64,000 bases of DNA from Burkholderiales bacterium 70-64 (GCA_001898645.1 MKUQ01000022.1:18443-82442); one strand, 5' to 3'; positions 36,322-46,552 are shown, counted from the first letter of the stretch. Numbers and translations: made by a program. The notes: generated by a model not told the origin, from the letters alone.

Positions 36322-37572
36322 ATGACCGGATTCCGTTCCGCGGCGGCGGCGTTCGCCGTTGCCGTCGTCGTTGCGTCGCCTGCGGCCTACGCCCAGTCGG
36401 GCACCGTGAAGATCGCCTGGATCGACCCGCTGTCGGGAATGATGGCGCCGCTCGGCCAGAACATGGTGCGCAGCTGGCAGTACGCGGCCGACCTCGCCAA
36501 CCAGCAGAAGTGGGCCGGCAACGTGAAGTTCGAGGTGGTGACCTTCGACAACAAGCTCAGCCCCCAGGAGAGCCTGACGGTGCTGAAGTCGATCGTCGAC
36601 CAGGGGATCCGCTACATCGCGCAGGGCAACGGCTCGGGGGTGGCGATCGCGCTGGCCGACGCGGTGGCCAAGCACAACGAGCGCAACCCGGGCAAGGAGA
36701 TCGTCTACCTGAACTACGCGGCGATCGATCCCTCGCTCACCAACGAGCGCTGCAACTTCTGGCACTTCAGGCTCGACATCAACTCCGACATGAAGATGGA
36801 GGCGCTGACTTCCTACATGGCGAAGCGACCGGAGATCAAGAAGGTCTACCTGATCAACCAGGACTACGCATTCGGGCACTCGGTCGAGAAGGCGGCCGAG
36901 GAATACCTGAAGCGCAAGCGCCCCGACATTCAGGTGGTCGGCAAGGATCGCCACCCGCTCGCACAGGTGCGCGACTTCGCGCCCTACATCGCCAAGATCA
37001 AGGCATCCGGCGCCGACACGATCATCACCGGCAACTGGGGAGCCGATCTCGCGCTGCTGGTCAAGGCCGCCAAGGATGCCGGGCTGAACGCGAACTTCTA
37101 CACCTACTACGCGGGAACCACCGGCGTGCCCACCGCGATGGGCGCCGCCGGCGCCGACCATGTCCGGCAGGTGAACTACTGGCAACCGAACGACTCGGTG
37201 GTCAATCCGCAGCCGATCGTCGAAGGCTTCAAGAAGAAATTCAACGACGACTACTACGTGATGGCCACCTACACCGCCTTCAAGTTCCTGTCGGAGGCGA
37301 TGAAGAAGGCGAAATCGACCGAGCCGCTGAAGGTCGCCCTGGCGATGGAGGGCCTGAAGGTGCAGTCGCTCAACGGCGAGGTCGAGATGCGCGCTTCCGA
37401 CCACCAGGCGCAGCAGGCGGTCTACATCTCGTCCTGGCAGAAGGTGGACGGCAAGACGGTCAAGTACGACCAGGAGAACACCGGCTACGGCTGGCGCACC
37501 GAGGCGAAGCTCGACAGCTACGTCGCGGCGCAGCCCACCTCGTGCCAGATGAAACGCCCGGCCGCGCAATAA
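36322..37572 (+). CDS. ABC transporter substrate-binding protein, branched-chain amino acid type
   Basis: This 416-residue precursor starts at ATG 36322 (GAGGAG upstream), with a signal peptide ending near AAYAQ. The Peripla_BP_6 fold begins VKIAWIDPLSGMMAPLGQN. It catches a small carboxylate or amide in the periplasm for the permeases and ATPases encoded next. The ligand is unknown; family members bind leucine-type amino acids, amides or aromatic acids. A hairpin after it should keep its mRNA level above that of the permease genes. Confidence 0.9.
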   Translation: MTGFRSAAAAFAVAVVVASPAAYAQSGTVKIAWIDPLSGMMAPLGQNMVRSWQYAADLANQQKWAGNVKFEVVTFDNKLSPQESLTVLKSIVDQGIRYIAQGNGSGVAIALADAVAKHNERNPGKEIVYLNYAAIDPSLTNERCNFWHFRLDINSDMKMEALTSYMAKRPEIKKVYLINQDYAFGHSVEKAAEEYLKRKRPDIQVVGKDRHPLAQVRDFAPYIAKIKASGADTIITGNWGADLALLVKAAKDAGLNANFYTYYAGTTGVPTAMGAAGADHVRQVNYWQPNDSVVNPQPIVEGFKKKFNDDYYVMATYTAFKFLSEAMKKAKSTEPLKVALAMEGLKVQSLNGEVEMRASDHQAQQAVYISSWQKVDGKTVKYDQENTGYGWRTEAKLDSYVAAQPTSCQMKRPAAQ

Positions 37573-37578
37573 CCGGCT

Positions 37579-37619
37579 GATGCGCGGGCGCCCCCTTCGG
37601 GGCGGCGCCCGCGCGCATC
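37579..37619 (+). terminator. Hairpin between binding-protein and permease genes
   Basis: GATGCGCGGGCGCC ... GGCGCCCGCGCGCATC forms a long GC stem with a CTTCGG-type loop. No clear T-run follows, so it is probably an attenuator or 3' mRNA stabiliser. Confidence 0.65.
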
Positions 37620-37631
37620 GATTCTCGCCGC

Positions 37632-38600
37632 TTGGAATTCTTCGTCATCTCGCTGCTGAACGGCATCAGCTACGGGCTGCTGCTGTTCATGCTCGCCTCG
37701 GGTCTCACGCTGATCTTCAGCATGATGGGCGTGCTGAACTTCGCGCATGCGTCGTTCTACATGATCGGCGCCTATGTCGCCTACCAGATCAGCACCTGGC
37801 TCGACGAGCTGCTGCCGGGCACCGGATACTGGATCGCATTGGTCGTCGCGCCGCTGGTGGTCGGCGTGCTCGGCGCCCTGGTCGAGCGCTACGGCCTGCG
37901 CCGCGTGCACAAGTGGGGGCACGTGCCCGAGCTGCTGTTCACCTTCGGGCTGTCCTACATCATCGTCGAGCTGGTCCAGATCATCTGGGGTCGCGCGGCG
38001 GTGCCGTACCGCGTTCCTCCCGAGCTCGACGGCTCGCTGTTCACCGTCTACGCGACGCATTTCCCCGCCTACCGCGGCTTCATGATGCTGGTGGCGGCGC
38101 TGATGCTGCTCGCGATCTGGCTGATGTTCACGCGTACCCGCATCGGGCTGGTGATCCAGGCGGCGCTCGCCCACCCCGACACGGTCGAGGCGCTCGGCCA
38201 CAACGTCCCGCGCGTGTTCATGCTCACCTTCGGCGGCGGGACTGCGTTGGCCGGCCTGGCCGGCGTCATCGGAGGCAATGCCTACGTCACCGAGCCCTCG
38301 ATGGCGGCGCTGGTGGGATCGATCATCTTCGTGGTGGTGGTGGTCGGCGGCATGGGCTCGCTGGGCGGCGCATTCATCGCCTCGCTGCTGATCGGGCTGA
38401 TGCAGACCTTCGCGATCGGCATCGACTGGGCGCCGATCGCACTGCTGCAGTCGCTGGGATTCGAGATCGTCCCGGCCACGCCGCTCTACAGCCTGTGGTC
38501 GCTCAAGCTGTCGCAGGTCGCGCCGGTGCTGCCGTACCTGCTGCTGGTGCTGATCCTGGTCCTGAGGCCCAAGGGCCTGATGGGCACGCGCGAGGGCTGA
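37632..38600 (+). CDS. Branched-chain amino acid type ABC permease (LivH-like)
   Basis: This 322-residue permease has about eight membrane helices and the LivH pattern FVISLLNGISYGLLLFMLA and GLTLIFSMMGVLNFAHAS. It starts at TTG 37632; no ATG gives the conserved N-terminus. It forms the membrane pore with the LivM-like protein next (gap 1 bp). Confidence 0.9.
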   Translation: MEFFVISLLNGISYGLLLFMLASGLTLIFSMMGVLNFAHASFYMIGAYVAYQISTWLDELLPGTGYWIALVVAPLVVGVLGALVERYGLRRVHKWGHVPELLFTFGLSYIIVELVQIIWGRAAVPYRVPPELDGSLFTVYATHFPAYRGFMMLVAALMLLAIWLMFTRTRIGLVIQAALAHPDTVEALGHNVPRVFMLTFGGGTALAGLAGVIGGNAYVTEPSMAALVGSIIFVVVVVGGMGSLGGAFIASLLIGLMQTFAIGIDWAPIALLQSLGFEIVPATPLYSLWSLKLSQVAPVLPYLLLVLILVLRPKGLMGTREG

Positions 38601-38601
38601 A

Positions 38602-39900
38602 GTGGAGACGACGATCCGCTTCGCGCCGATCGACGTCGGGCGCTGGTTCGTCTGGGGCGCGACGGCGCTGCTGTTCGCGGTGCTGCCGCTGGTGTTCTCG
38701 AGCGGCTTCGCGATCACGCTGCTGTCGCAGATGGGCATCATGGTCATCTTCGCCCTGTCGTACAACATGATCTTCGGGCAGGGCGGAATGCTCTCGTTCG
38801 GGCACGCGGTCTACTCGGGGCTCGGCGCGTTCTTCGCGATCCACGCGCTGAACTGGATCGGCAGCGGGCAGCTGTGGCTGCCGGTCTCGCTGGTCCCGCT
38901 GGTCCCGCTGGTCGGCGGCGTGTTCGGCGCGGTCTTCGGCGTCGTGTTCGGCTACGTGACGACGAAGAAGGCGGGCACTCCGTTCGCGATGATCACGCTG
39001 GGCATCGGCGAGATGGTCTTCTCCGCCTCGCTGATGTTTCCGGCGTTCTTCGGCGGCGAAGGCGGCATCTCGAGCAACCGGGTCGTCGGCGAGCCGTTCC
39101 TCGGCATCACCTTCGGCCCCGGCCTCCAGGTCTACTACCTGATCGCCGCCTGGTGCTTCGCCTGCATGGTGGCGATGTTCGCGTTCACGCACACGCCGCT
39201 CGGGCGCATCGCCAACGCGGTGCGCGACAACCCGGAGCGCGCCGAGTTCATCGGCTACAACCCGCAGCGGGTGCGTTTCTTCGTGTTGGTCGTGTCGGCG
39301 TTCTTCGCCGGAATCGCAGGCGGCCTGTCGGCGATCAACTTCGAGATCGTCACCGCCGAGAACGTCTCGGCCATCCGCTCCGGCGGCGTGCTGCTCGCCA
39401 CTTTCATCGGCGGCACGATGTTCTTCTTCGGGCCGATCCTGGGCGCCGTCGTCTTCGTGTTCTTCGCCGTGGCGTTGTCGGACTACACCAAGGCCTGGCA
39501 GTTCTACCTCGGCGTCTTCTTCGTCGCGATGGTGATGTTCGCGCCGGGCGGAGTGGCCTCGCTGATCCTGACGAACCTGCGCGTGATGAAGCACCGCCTG
39601 TTCGGGCGGCTGCGCGACCCGTACGCCGGGGTGCTGCTCTCCGGGCTGGTCCTGCTGGCCGGTGTCGTGATGGTGGTCGAGATGAGCTACCACCTGACCC
39701 TGAACTTCGCGGCCGGCTCGAGGATGCGTCTGTTCGGCTTCGAGGTCGACAGCGCGGCCCCGGGGATCTGGCTGCTCGCGCTCGGCGTGCTCGCGGCCGG
39801 GGCGCTCGGCTTCGAGGTGATGCGGCGCCGTTTCGCGCGCGAATGGGGAGCGGTGCAGGCCGAGATCGAGGAGCGCTCGCGGCGCGAGGCGGGGGTCTGA
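38602..39900 (+). CDS. Branched-chain amino acid type ABC permease (LivM-like)
   Basis: This 432-residue permease starts at GTG 38602. It has the LivM signature (IFALSYNMIFGQGGMLSFGH) and a C-terminal extension with two more hydrophobic helices and a charged tail beyond the usual 320-360 residues. It pairs with the LivH-like protein. Confidence 0.88.
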   Translation: METTIRFAPIDVGRWFVWGATALLFAVLPLVFSSGFAITLLSQMGIMVIFALSYNMIFGQGGMLSFGHAVYSGLGAFFAIHALNWIGSGQLWLPVSLVPLVPLVGGVFGAVFGVVFGYVTTKKAGTPFAMITLGIGEMVFSASLMFPAFFGGEGGISSNRVVGEPFLGITFGPGLQVYYLIAAWCFACMVAMFAFTHTPLGRIANAVRDNPERAEFIGYNPQRVRFFVLVVSAFFAGIAGGLSAINFEIVTAENVSAIRSGGVLLATFIGGTMFFFGPILGAVVFVFFAVALSDYTKAWQFYLGVFFVAMVMFAPGGVASLILTNLRVMKHRLFGRLRDPYAGVLLSGLVLLAGVVMVVEMSYHLTLNFAAGSRMRLFGFEVDSAAPGIWLLALGVLAAGALGFEVMRRRFAREWGAVQAEIEERSRREAGV

Positions 39901-39902
39901 CG

Positions 39903-40661
39903 GTGGCAGCGGCGGCCCTGAACCTCGTCGACCTGCGCAAGAGCTTCGGCAAGACCGAGATCATCCGCGGCGTGAGCCTGTCGGTCGCACGCGGCGAGCG
40001 CCACGCGATCATCGGGCCCAACGGCGCCGGCAAGTCGACGCTGTTCAACCTGATCTCGGGGCGCTTCGGGTCGACGAGCGGACGCATCGAGCTCAACGGC
40101 GAGGACATCACCGGGCGCCGCCCGTTCGAGATCAACCGCAAGGGCCTGTCGCGCAGCTTCCAGATCACCAACATCTTTCCCCGCATGTCGGTGTACGAGA
40201 ACGTCCGCTGCGCGACGCTGTACGCGCTCGGCTACCGCTACTCGTGCTGGCACCGGCTCGCGAAGCTCGCCGATGCGGCCGGGCGCGCCGAGGACGTGCT
40301 GCACCGGATCGGGCTGCGCAGCCGGCGCGACACCCCCGCAGGCACGCTCACCTATGCCGAGCAGCGCGCCCTCGAGATCGGCATCACGATCGCAGGCGGC
40401 GCCGAGGTCATCCTCCTCGACGAGCCGACGGCGGGCATGAGCCGCTCGGAGAGCGACCGGGCGGTCGAGCTGATCCGCCGCGTCACCGAAGGCAGGACGC
40501 TGGTGATGGTCGAGCACGACATGAGCGTCGTATTCGGGCTCGCCGACCGGATCTCGGTGCTGGTGTACGGCGAGATCATCGCGACCGACACGCCCTCCGG
40601 CATCCGCGGCAACCGGGCCGTGCAGGAGGCCTACCTCGGCACGACGGCTGCCGAGCCCTGA
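39903..40661 (+). CDS. ABC transporter ATP-binding protein (LivG-like)
   Basis: This 252-residue ATPase starts at GTG 39903, 2 bp after livM. It has Walker A GPNGAGKST, Walker B VILLDEPTAGMS and the H-loop VEHDMSVVF. The signature loop is TLTYAEQRALEIG rather than the canonical LSGGQ, as is normal for LivG proteins. It powers the upstream permease pair. Confidence 0.92.
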   Translation: MAAAALNLVDLRKSFGKTEIIRGVSLSVARGERHAIIGPNGAGKSTLFNLISGRFGSTSGRIELNGEDITGRRPFEINRKGLSRSFQITNIFPRMSVYENVRCATLYALGYRYSCWHRLAKLADAAGRAEDVLHRIGLRSRRDTPAGTLTYAEQRALEIGITIAGGAEVILLDEPTAGMSRSESDRAVELIRRVTEGRTLVMVEHDMSVVFGLADRISVLVYGEIIATDTPSGIRGNRAVQEAYLGTTAAEP

Positions 40662-40680
40662 GCGCGACGACGCAAGACGC

Positions 40681-41385
40681 ATGGCCGCCCCCATCCTCGA
40701 AGTCGAGAACCTGCACGCCTACTACGGCAAGAGCCACGTGCTGCACGGCGTCGACCTGGCGATCGGTGCCGGTGAGATCGTCAGCCTGCTCGGCCGCAAC
40801 GGGGTCGGCCGCTCGACCACGGTCAAGGCGATCATGGGCCTGGTCGCGGCAACCGGGCGCGTCGAGTTCAAGGGCCGGACGATCCTCGGCCTCGAGGCCT
40901 ACCGGATCGCGCATCGCGGCCTGGGCTACGTTCCCGAAAGCCGCGACATCTTCCCGACGCTCACCGTCGAGCAGAACCTGCTCCTGGGGATGAAAGGCAA
41001 GCGCCCCGGACGCTGGACGTTCGAGGACATGTACCGCATGTTCCCGCGGCTGCGCGAGCGCCGGCACACCCAGGCCGGCGTGCTCTCGGGCGGCGAGCAG
41101 CAGATGCTGACGCTGTGCCGGACGCTGATGGGCGACCCGGAGCTGATCATGATCGACGAGCCCACCGAGGGGCTGGCGCCGAAGATCGTCGAGCTGGTCG
41201 CCGATTACCTGAGCGAGCTGAAGAACCGGGGCATCTCGGTGCTGCTGGTGGAGCAGAAGCTGGCGATCGCGATGCGGATCTCGCAGCGGGTGTACGTGAT
41301 GGGGCACGGGCACATCGTCTTCGAGGGCACGCCGCAGCAGTTGCGCGCGAACGCGCAGGTCCGGCGCGAGTGGCTCGAGGTGTGA
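40681..41385 (+). CDS. ABC transporter ATP-binding protein (LivF-like) with Arg in Walker A
   Basis: This 234-residue LivF-like ATPase has signature LSGGEQQMLTLCRTL and Walker B ELIMIDEPTEGLAP. The Walker A is GRNGVGRST, with Arg44 where ATPases have the phosphate-binding Lys. The rest of the protein is intact and the same change is familiar in related transporters of this order, so it is probably functional but may hydrolyse ATP poorly, with LivG carrying the main site. Last gene of the transporter operon. Confidence 0.88.
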   Translation: MAAPILEVENLHAYYGKSHVLHGVDLAIGAGEIVSLLGRNGVGRSTTVKAIMGLVAATGRVEFKGRTILGLEAYRIAHRGLGYVPESRDIFPTLTVEQNLLLGMKGKRPGRWTFEDMYRMFPRLRERRHTQAGVLSGGEQQMLTLCRTLMGDPELIMIDEPTEGLAPKIVELVADYLSELKNRGISVLLVEQKLAIAMRISQRVYVMGHGHIVFEGTPQQLRANAQVRREWLEV

Positions 41386-41503
41386 GGGTCGCATTCCTCC
41401 GAAAGCAGTGGCGAGGTTTCACCCCTGGAGCAGCAGAGTCTTGGCATAGCCCGGGTTCCGGGCGCGGACAATGATCACCCACAGGGCACGCGTCGGGGGA
41501 TCC

Positions 41504-42070
41504 ATGACGGGCGTCATCGAAAGGCTGCTTGACGAGCACCGGAACCTCGATGGCCTGGTGCGCCTGCTGGATCGCCAGCCCTCGCTCATCGCCGACCCCG
41601 GAGCTGCCAACATCTCGTTGCTGGTCGACGCGATCTTTTACCTGACGCGGTTTCCAGACGTTTCGCATCACGCCTTGGAGGACCGCATCGCCGAGCGCCT
41701 GCGGCTGATCGGGGCGCTCGGCGACGAATACGTCGACGAGATCGAGCTCCAGCACGCCAGGCTGGCACGCCAGGGCCACGACCTGCTGCGGGACCTCGAA
41801 TCCGCTGCCCGCAACGAAACGATGCCGCGCGACGTGCTGGCTGCCAACGTGCGCCTGTATGGCGAGCGGCTGCGTCACAACATGGCGGTCGAAGAGCTGA
41901 CTTTGTTTCCGGCTGCGCTGCGCAGCCTGGACGCGACCGACTGGCAGGCGATCGGCCCGTTGCCCGGCAGCCCGGCGCAGGATCCGCTGTTCCAGATGCC
42001 GGTCGACGCGCGCTTCGAACAGCTGCAGCGCGAGATCGAGCGGGAAGCAGGCCGGGCCCGGGAACCCTGA
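41504..42070 (+). CDS. Hemerythrin HHE-domain protein
   Basis: This 188-residue four-helix-bundle protein has the HHE pattern: His12 (DEHRNL), His55-His56 with Glu59 (SHHALED), His84 and a late RHNMAVEELTLFP. These can bind a diiron centre. HHE proteins sense or store O2 or NO, or repair iron-sulfur centres. It follows the transporter operon by 118 bp and is probably separate. A link to the candidate NO reductase at 5-7 kb is only speculative. Confidence 0.82.
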   Translation: MTGVIERLLDEHRNLDGLVRLLDRQPSLIADPGAANISLLVDAIFYLTRFPDVSHHALEDRIAERLRLIGALGDEYVDEIELQHARLARQGHDLLRDLESAARNETMPRDVLAANVRLYGERLRHNMAVEELTLFPAALRSLDATDWQAIGPLPGSPAQDPLFQMPVDARFEQLQREIEREAGRAREP

Positions 42071-42098
42071 AGCAAGGAGGCGGAGCGGCCATGCCGGC

Positions 42099-42164
42099 AT
42101 GAAGCTGAGCCCGTCGCATGCCATCGAGCGGATCCGCCAGGAGATCGTGAAGGGCGGCTCGTAA
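42099..42164 (+). CDS. Possible 21-residue ORF or C-terminal remnant
   Basis: [20 protein letters not shown] then S and a stop. The ATG overlaps the stop of a three-codon frame (ATGCCGGCATGA) preceded by AAGGAGGCGGAG. The sequence looks like the amphipathic tail of a longer protein. It could be a remnant or a leader peptide. Confidence 0.25.
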   Translation: MKLSPSHAIERIRQEIVKGGS

Positions 42165-42254
42165 CCGTTCCGGACCCCTTGCCCGGCCGAGGCTGCGGAG
42201 CCGGTGCTCCGACGGGTTACACTTGCCCATCACCCGGGTGCGGAGCGACAGAGC

Positions 42255-44348
42255 ATGAACCAGGCGCAATACGCCACGCAAGGCGACATCGCGGTCATCA
42301 CCATGGACAACCCGCCGGTCAACGGCCTCGGCCATGCCCTGCGCACCGGCATCGTCGAGGGCGTGCGCCGCGCGCAATACGACCCGGCGATCAAGGCCAT
42401 CGTGCTCACCGGCGCCGGCAAGGCGTTCTCCGGCGGCGCCGACATCCGCGAGTTCAACACGCCCAAGGCGCTGGCCGAGCCGAACCTGCTCACCGTGATC
42501 CGCACCCTCGAGCAGTGCGCCAAGCCGGTGGTGGCGGCGATCCACAGCGTGGCCATGGGCGGCGGGCTGGAGCTGGCGATGGGCTGTCACTTCCGGGTGG
42601 CTGCGCCCGGCGCGCAGATCGCGCTGCCCGAGGTCAAGCTGGGCATCATCCCGGGGGCCGGCGGCACGCAGCGGCTGCCCCGGCTGGTGCCGCTGGAGAT
42701 GGCGGTCAACATGATCGTCTCGGGCAACCCGGTGAAGTCGGAGAAGTTCAAGGGCACCCGGCTGTTCGACGAGATCGTCGAGGGCGACCTGCTGGCGGGC
42801 GCGGTAGCCTTCGCGCGCAAGGTCGTCGCGGAGGGTCGTGGGCTGCCGAAGGTGCGCGATCTGGCGATCGAGCACGACGACGCCGAGGCGTTCCTGCAGT
42901 TCGCGCGCAACACGGCCAAGACGGTGGCGAAGAACTTCCCCGCCCCGGCGCGCTGCATCGATGCGATCGCCGCCGCGCTCGGGCCCTCGTTCGACGCGGG
43001 GCTGGCGCGCGAGCGCGCGATCTTCCTCGAGATGGTCCAGACCCCCGAGTCGCGGGCGCTGCGCCATGCCTTCTTCGGCGAGCGCGCCGCGAGCAAGATC
43101 CCCGACGTGCCCGAAGACACGCCCACGCGGCCGATCGCCTCGGCGGCGGTGGTCGGCGCGGGCACGATGGGCGGCGGCATCGCGATGAACTTCGCCAACG
43201 CCGGCATCCCCGTGAAGGTGCTCGAGGCCAAGCAGGAGGCGCTCGACAAGGGGCTGGCGACCATCCGCGCGAACTACGAGAGCACGGCGAAGAAAGGCCG
43301 CATGAGCGCCGAGGACGTCGAAAAGCGCATGGCGCTGATCACGCCGACGCTGCGCTACGAGGACATCGCCCAGGCCGACATCGTGATCGAGGCGGTGTTC
43401 GAGGACATGGCGGTCAAGGAGAGCGTGTTCCGCAGGCTCGACCAGGTGATGAAGCCGGGCGCGATCCTCGCCACCAATACCTCGACGCTCGACGTGAACC
43501 GCATCGCGGCCTTCACCGGGCGGCCGCAGGACGTGATCGGCACCCACTTCTTCTCGCCCGCCAACGTGATGAAGCTGCTCGAGATCGTGCGCGGGGAGAA
43601 GACCGCGAAGGACGTGCTGGCCACGACCATGCAGCTCTCGAAGAAGCTGCGCAAGACCGGCGTGCTGTCGGGCGTGTGCGACGGCTTCATCGGCAACCGC
43701 ATGATCGAGCAGTACCTGCGCCAGGCCCTGTACATGCTCGAGGAAGGCGCGACGCCGCAGCAGATCGACCGCGCCATCGAGAAGTTCGGCTTCGCCATGG
43801 GCCCGTTCCGGATGAGCGACCTGGCGGGCAACGACGTCGGCTGGTACATCCGCAAGCGGCGCTACGTCGAGCACCCCGATCTGAAGTACCCGCGCATCGC
43901 CGACCGGCTGTGCGAGCAGGGCCGCTTCGGTCAGAAGACGGGCGCCGGCTGGTACCGCTACCTTCCGGGCAAGCGCGAGGCGCTGCCCGACCCGGCGGTG
44001 GACGAGCTCATCGCCGCCTACCGCAAGGAGAGCGGCGTCGCGCCGCGCAAGCTCTCCGACGACGAGATCGTGCACCGGCTGGTGTTCGCGCTGGTCAACG
44101 AGGGGGCCAGGATCCTCGAGGAGGGCATCGCGCTGCGCGCCTCCGACATCGACATGATCTATCTCACCGGCTACGGCTTTCCGCCGTGGCGCGGCGGCCC
44201 GATGCTCTATGCCGACATGGTCGGGCTGTACAACGTGGTCAACCGGATGGCCGATTTCGCCGCCGGCTCGCACGGCGACGCCGCCTTCTGGCAGCCGGCG
44301 CCGCTGCTCGCCAAGCTGGCGGCCGAAGGCAAGGGCTTCAATGGTTGA
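42255..44348 (+). CDS. Bifunctional enoyl-CoA hydratase / 3-hydroxyacyl-CoA dehydrogenase
   Basis: This 697-residue protein has an N-terminal crotonase domain with catalytic Glu106 and Glu126 ([17 protein letters not shown]) and a C-terminal dehydrogenase domain with the NAD loop [19 protein letters not shown] near 298. It performs the second and third steps of beta-oxidation. It lies 20 bp before a thiolase gene, so the pair can complete one turn of the cycle. Confidence 0.93.
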   Translation: MNQAQYATQGDIAVITMDNPPVNGLGHALRTGIVEGVRRAQYDPAIKAIVLTGAGKAFSGGADIREFNTPKALAEPNLLTVIRTLEQCAKPVVAAIHSVAMGGGLELAMGCHFRVAAPGAQIALPEVKLGIIPGAGGTQRLPRLVPLEMAVNMIVSGNPVKSEKFKGTRLFDEIVEGDLLAGAVAFARKVVAEGRGLPKVRDLAIEHDDAEAFLQFARNTAKTVAKNFPAPARCIDAIAAALGPSFDAGLARERAIFLEMVQTPESRALRHAFFGERAASKIPDVPEDTPTRPIASAAVVGAGTMGGGIAMNFANAGIPVKVLEAKQEALDKGLATIRANYESTAKKGRMSAEDVEKRMALITPTLRYEDIAQADIVIEAVFEDMAVKESVFRRLDQVMKPGAILATNTSTLDVNRIAAFTGRPQDVIGTHFFSPANVMKLLEIVRGEKTAKDVLATTMQLSKKLRKTGVLSGVCDGFIGNRMIEQYLRQALYMLEEGATPQQIDRAIEKFGFAMGPFRMSDLAGNDVGWYIRKRRYVEHPDLKYPRIADRLCEQGRFGQKTGAGWYRYLPGKREALPDPAVDELIAAYRKESGVAPRKLSDDEIVHRLVFALVNEGARILEEGIALRASDIDMIYLTGYGFPPWRGGPMLYADMVGLYNVVNRMADFAAGSHGDAAFWQPAPLLAKLAAEGKGFNG

Positions 44349-44368
44349 CGCTCGAGAGGAACCGAATC

Positions 44369-45547
44369 ATGCGTGAAGCAGTCATCGTATCGACCGCGCG
44401 CACCGGCCTGGCCAAGTCCTGGCGGGGTGCGCTCAACATGACCCACGGCGCGAGGATGGGCGGACACGTCGTGCGCGCGGCGATCGAGCGCGCCGGCATC
44501 GAGGCGGAGGAGGTCGAGGACGTGCTGATGGGCTGCGCCACGCCCGAAGGGGCCACGGGCACCAACATCGCGCGCCAGATCGCGCTCGCCGCGGGCTGCC
44601 CGGTCACGGTGTCGGGGGTGACGATCAACCGCTTCTGCTCCTCGGGCCTGCAGACCATCGCCATGGCCGCCCAGCGCATCATCGCCGGCGAGGGCGAGAT
44701 CTACGTGGCCGGCGGCGTCGAGTCGATCTCCTGCGTGCAGAACGAGGCGAACACGCACATGCTGCGCGACGCGGGCCTCATGAAGACCAAGCCCGAGCTC
44801 TACTGGCCTATGCTGCAGACCGCCGAGATGGTGGCCAGGCGCTACGGCATCTCGCGCGAGCGTCAGGACGAATACGGCGTGCGCAGCCAGCAGCTCGCGT
44901 GCGCGGCGGCCGCCGCCGGCAGGTTCGCCGACGAGATGGTGCCGATCACCGTGCGCATGGCGGTGGCCGACAAGGCCACGGGCCAGCTCGGCACCCGCGA
45001 GGTCACGCTCTCCGACGACGAGGGGCGGCGCCCCGACACCACGCTCGAGGGCGTCTCGCAGATCAAGCCCGCCATCCCCGGCGGCGTCATCACCGCGGGC
45101 AACGCCAGCCAGTACTCCGACGGCGCCGGTGCCTGCGTCGTGATGGAGGCGAAGCTGGCCGAAAAGCGCGGCCTGAAGCCCCTGGGCTGGTTCCGCGGCT
45201 TCGCCGTGGCCGGCTGCGAGCCCGACGAGATGGGCATCGGCCCGGTGTTCGCCGTGCCCAAGCTGCTCGCGCGTGCCGGCCTGAAGATCGAGGACATCGA
45301 CCTGTGGGAGCTCAACGAGGCCTTCGCCGTGCAGGTGCTGTACTGCCGCGACCGCCTGGGCATTCCGGACGACCGGCTCAACGTGAACGGCGGTGCCATC
45401 GCGGTCGGCCATCCCTACGGCGTGAGCGGCCAGCGCCTCACCGGCCATGCGCTCATCGAGGGCCGGCGGCGCGGTGCGAAATGGGCGGTGGTCACGATGT
45501 GCATCGGCGGCGGCATGGGCGCAGCCGGGCTGTTCGAGGTCGCCTGA
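44369..45547 (+). CDS. Acetyl-CoA acyltransferase (thiolase)
   Basis: This 392-residue thiolase keeps the catalytic trio Cys90 (NRFCSSGLQ), His348 (GHPYGVSG) and Cys378 ([10 protein letters not shown]), with numbering as in Zoogloea thiolase. It cleaves 3-oxoacyl-CoA to acetyl-CoA. A GAGAGGAACC ribosome site precedes the ATG. Confidence 0.95.
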   Translation: MREAVIVSTARTGLAKSWRGALNMTHGARMGGHVVRAAIERAGIEAEEVEDVLMGCATPEGATGTNIARQIALAAGCPVTVSGVTINRFCSSGLQTIAMAAQRIIAGEGEIYVAGGVESISCVQNEANTHMLRDAGLMKTKPELYWPMLQTAEMVARRYGISRERQDEYGVRSQQLACAAAAAGRFADEMVPITVRMAVADKATGQLGTREVTLSDDEGRRPDTTLEGVSQIKPAIPGGVITAGNASQYSDGAGACVVMEAKLAEKRGLKPLGWFRGFAVAGCEPDEMGIGPVFAVPKLLARAGLKIEDIDLWELNEAFAVQVLYCRDRLGIPDDRLNVNGGAIAVGHPYGVSGQRLTGHALIEGRRRGAKWAVVTMCIGGGMGAAGLFEVA

Positions 45548-45561
45548 ACGGCGGGCCCGCC

Positions 45562-46467
45562 GTGGAACTGCTGCGTACCCCCGACGAACGTTTCGACGGT
45601 CTGCTCGACTTCCCGTTCGCGCCGCACTATCTCGACGATCTGCCCGGCTACGAGGGTATCCGCATCCACTACGTGGACGAGGGCGCCGCGCACCACGGCA
45701 CCGCCCTGTGCCTGCACGGCAACCCCACCTGGAGCTACCTCTACCGCAAGATGATCCCGGTGTTCGTGCAGGCGGGCCTGCGGGTCGTCGCCCCCGACCT
45801 GATCGGCTTCGGCCGCTCGGACAAGCCGGTGGAGGAAAGCGCGCACGGCTTCCACTGGCACCGCACCATGCTCGCGCGCTTCGTCGAGCGGCTCGACCTG
45901 CGCGACGTGATGCTGGTGTGCCAGGACTGGGGCGGGCTGCTGGGCCTCACCCTGCCGCCCGACATGCCGCAGCGCTTCACCCGCCTGCTGGCGATGAACA
46001 CGGCGCTGGCCGTGGGCACCGCGCCGACGCGCGGCTTCGCCGAATGGCGCGACTTTTGCAACCGCACGCCCGACCTGCCGGTCGGCCGGCTGCTGATGCG
46101 CGGCAAGCCCGACCTGTGCGCCACCGAGGCGGCAGGCTACGATGCGCCGTTTCCCGACGCGCGCTACAAGGCGGCGCTGCGCGCCTTTCCGAACCTCGTG
46201 CCCGACACCCCCGAGGCGCCCGGCAGCGAGGTCTCGGGACGCGCCGGCCAATGGTGGCGCGAGTCCTGGAGCGGGCGCAGCTTCATGGCGATCGGCTTGC
46301 GCGACCCCGTGCTCGGCGAGGAGGCGATGATGCCGCTGCGCTCGGTGATCCGCGGCTGCCCCGAACCGATGCGCCTGGCCGAGGCAGGGCACTTCGTGCC
46401 CGAGTGGGGCGGTCCGGTCGCGCGCGCCGCGCTCGCGGAGTTCGACCTGCGCGGCTTGCGGCACTGA
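45562..46467 (+). CDS. Haloalkane dehalogenase, DhlA type
   Basis: This 301-residue alpha/beta-hydrolase starts at GTG 45562, 14 bp after the thiolase. It follows Xanthobacter DhlA closely from memory: LRTPDERF, PHYLDDLPGY, LHGNPTWSYLYRKMIPVF. The triad is Asp122 (CQDWGG), His277 (AGHFV) and Asp248 (GLRDPVLG), with halide-binding Trp123 and Trp162. The DhlA oxyanion Glu56 is Asn54 here, as in other dehalogenase subfamilies. Being in a beta-oxidation operon, it may hydrolyse another substrate in vivo. Confidence 0.82.
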   Translation: MELLRTPDERFDGLLDFPFAPHYLDDLPGYEGIRIHYVDEGAAHHGTALCLHGNPTWSYLYRKMIPVFVQAGLRVVAPDLIGFGRSDKPVEESAHGFHWHRTMLARFVERLDLRDVMLVCQDWGGLLGLTLPPDMPQRFTRLLAMNTALAVGTAPTRGFAEWRDFCNRTPDLPVGRLLMRGKPDLCATEAAGYDAPFPDARYKAALRAFPNLVPDTPEAPGSEVSGRAGQWWRESWSGRSFMAIGLRDPVLGEEAMMPLRSVIRGCPEPMRLAEAGHFVPEWGGPVARAALAEFDLRGLRH

Positions 46468-46506
46468 CCTCGAGGGCCAGCGTGCCATCGAACAAGCGCC
46501 CAATGG

Positions 46507-46525
46507 ACTAACGTACTATAGTTAG
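46507..46525. promoter_or_regulatory. CTAAC-N8-GTTAG inverted repeat before the TetR gene
   Basis: CTAAC (46508-46512) and GTTAG (46521-46525) flank GTACTATA. The same arms recur at 52046 and 52943 within this catabolic cluster. It lies 28 bp before the TetR start, fitting autorepression. Confidence 0.6.
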
Positions 46526-46552
46526 CCCGCCTGACCGGATCGGAACAAGCGC

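Noticed and set aside
40681..41385. Treating the LivF with Arg in Walker A as a pseudogene
   Set aside because: The frame is intact and all other motifs are conserved; the change looks like a subfamily feature.
41586..44273. 895-codon minus-strand open frame
   Set aside because: Opposite the bifunctional beta-oxidation gene and the hemerythrin gene, both with catalytic motifs; composition is that of a shadow frame.
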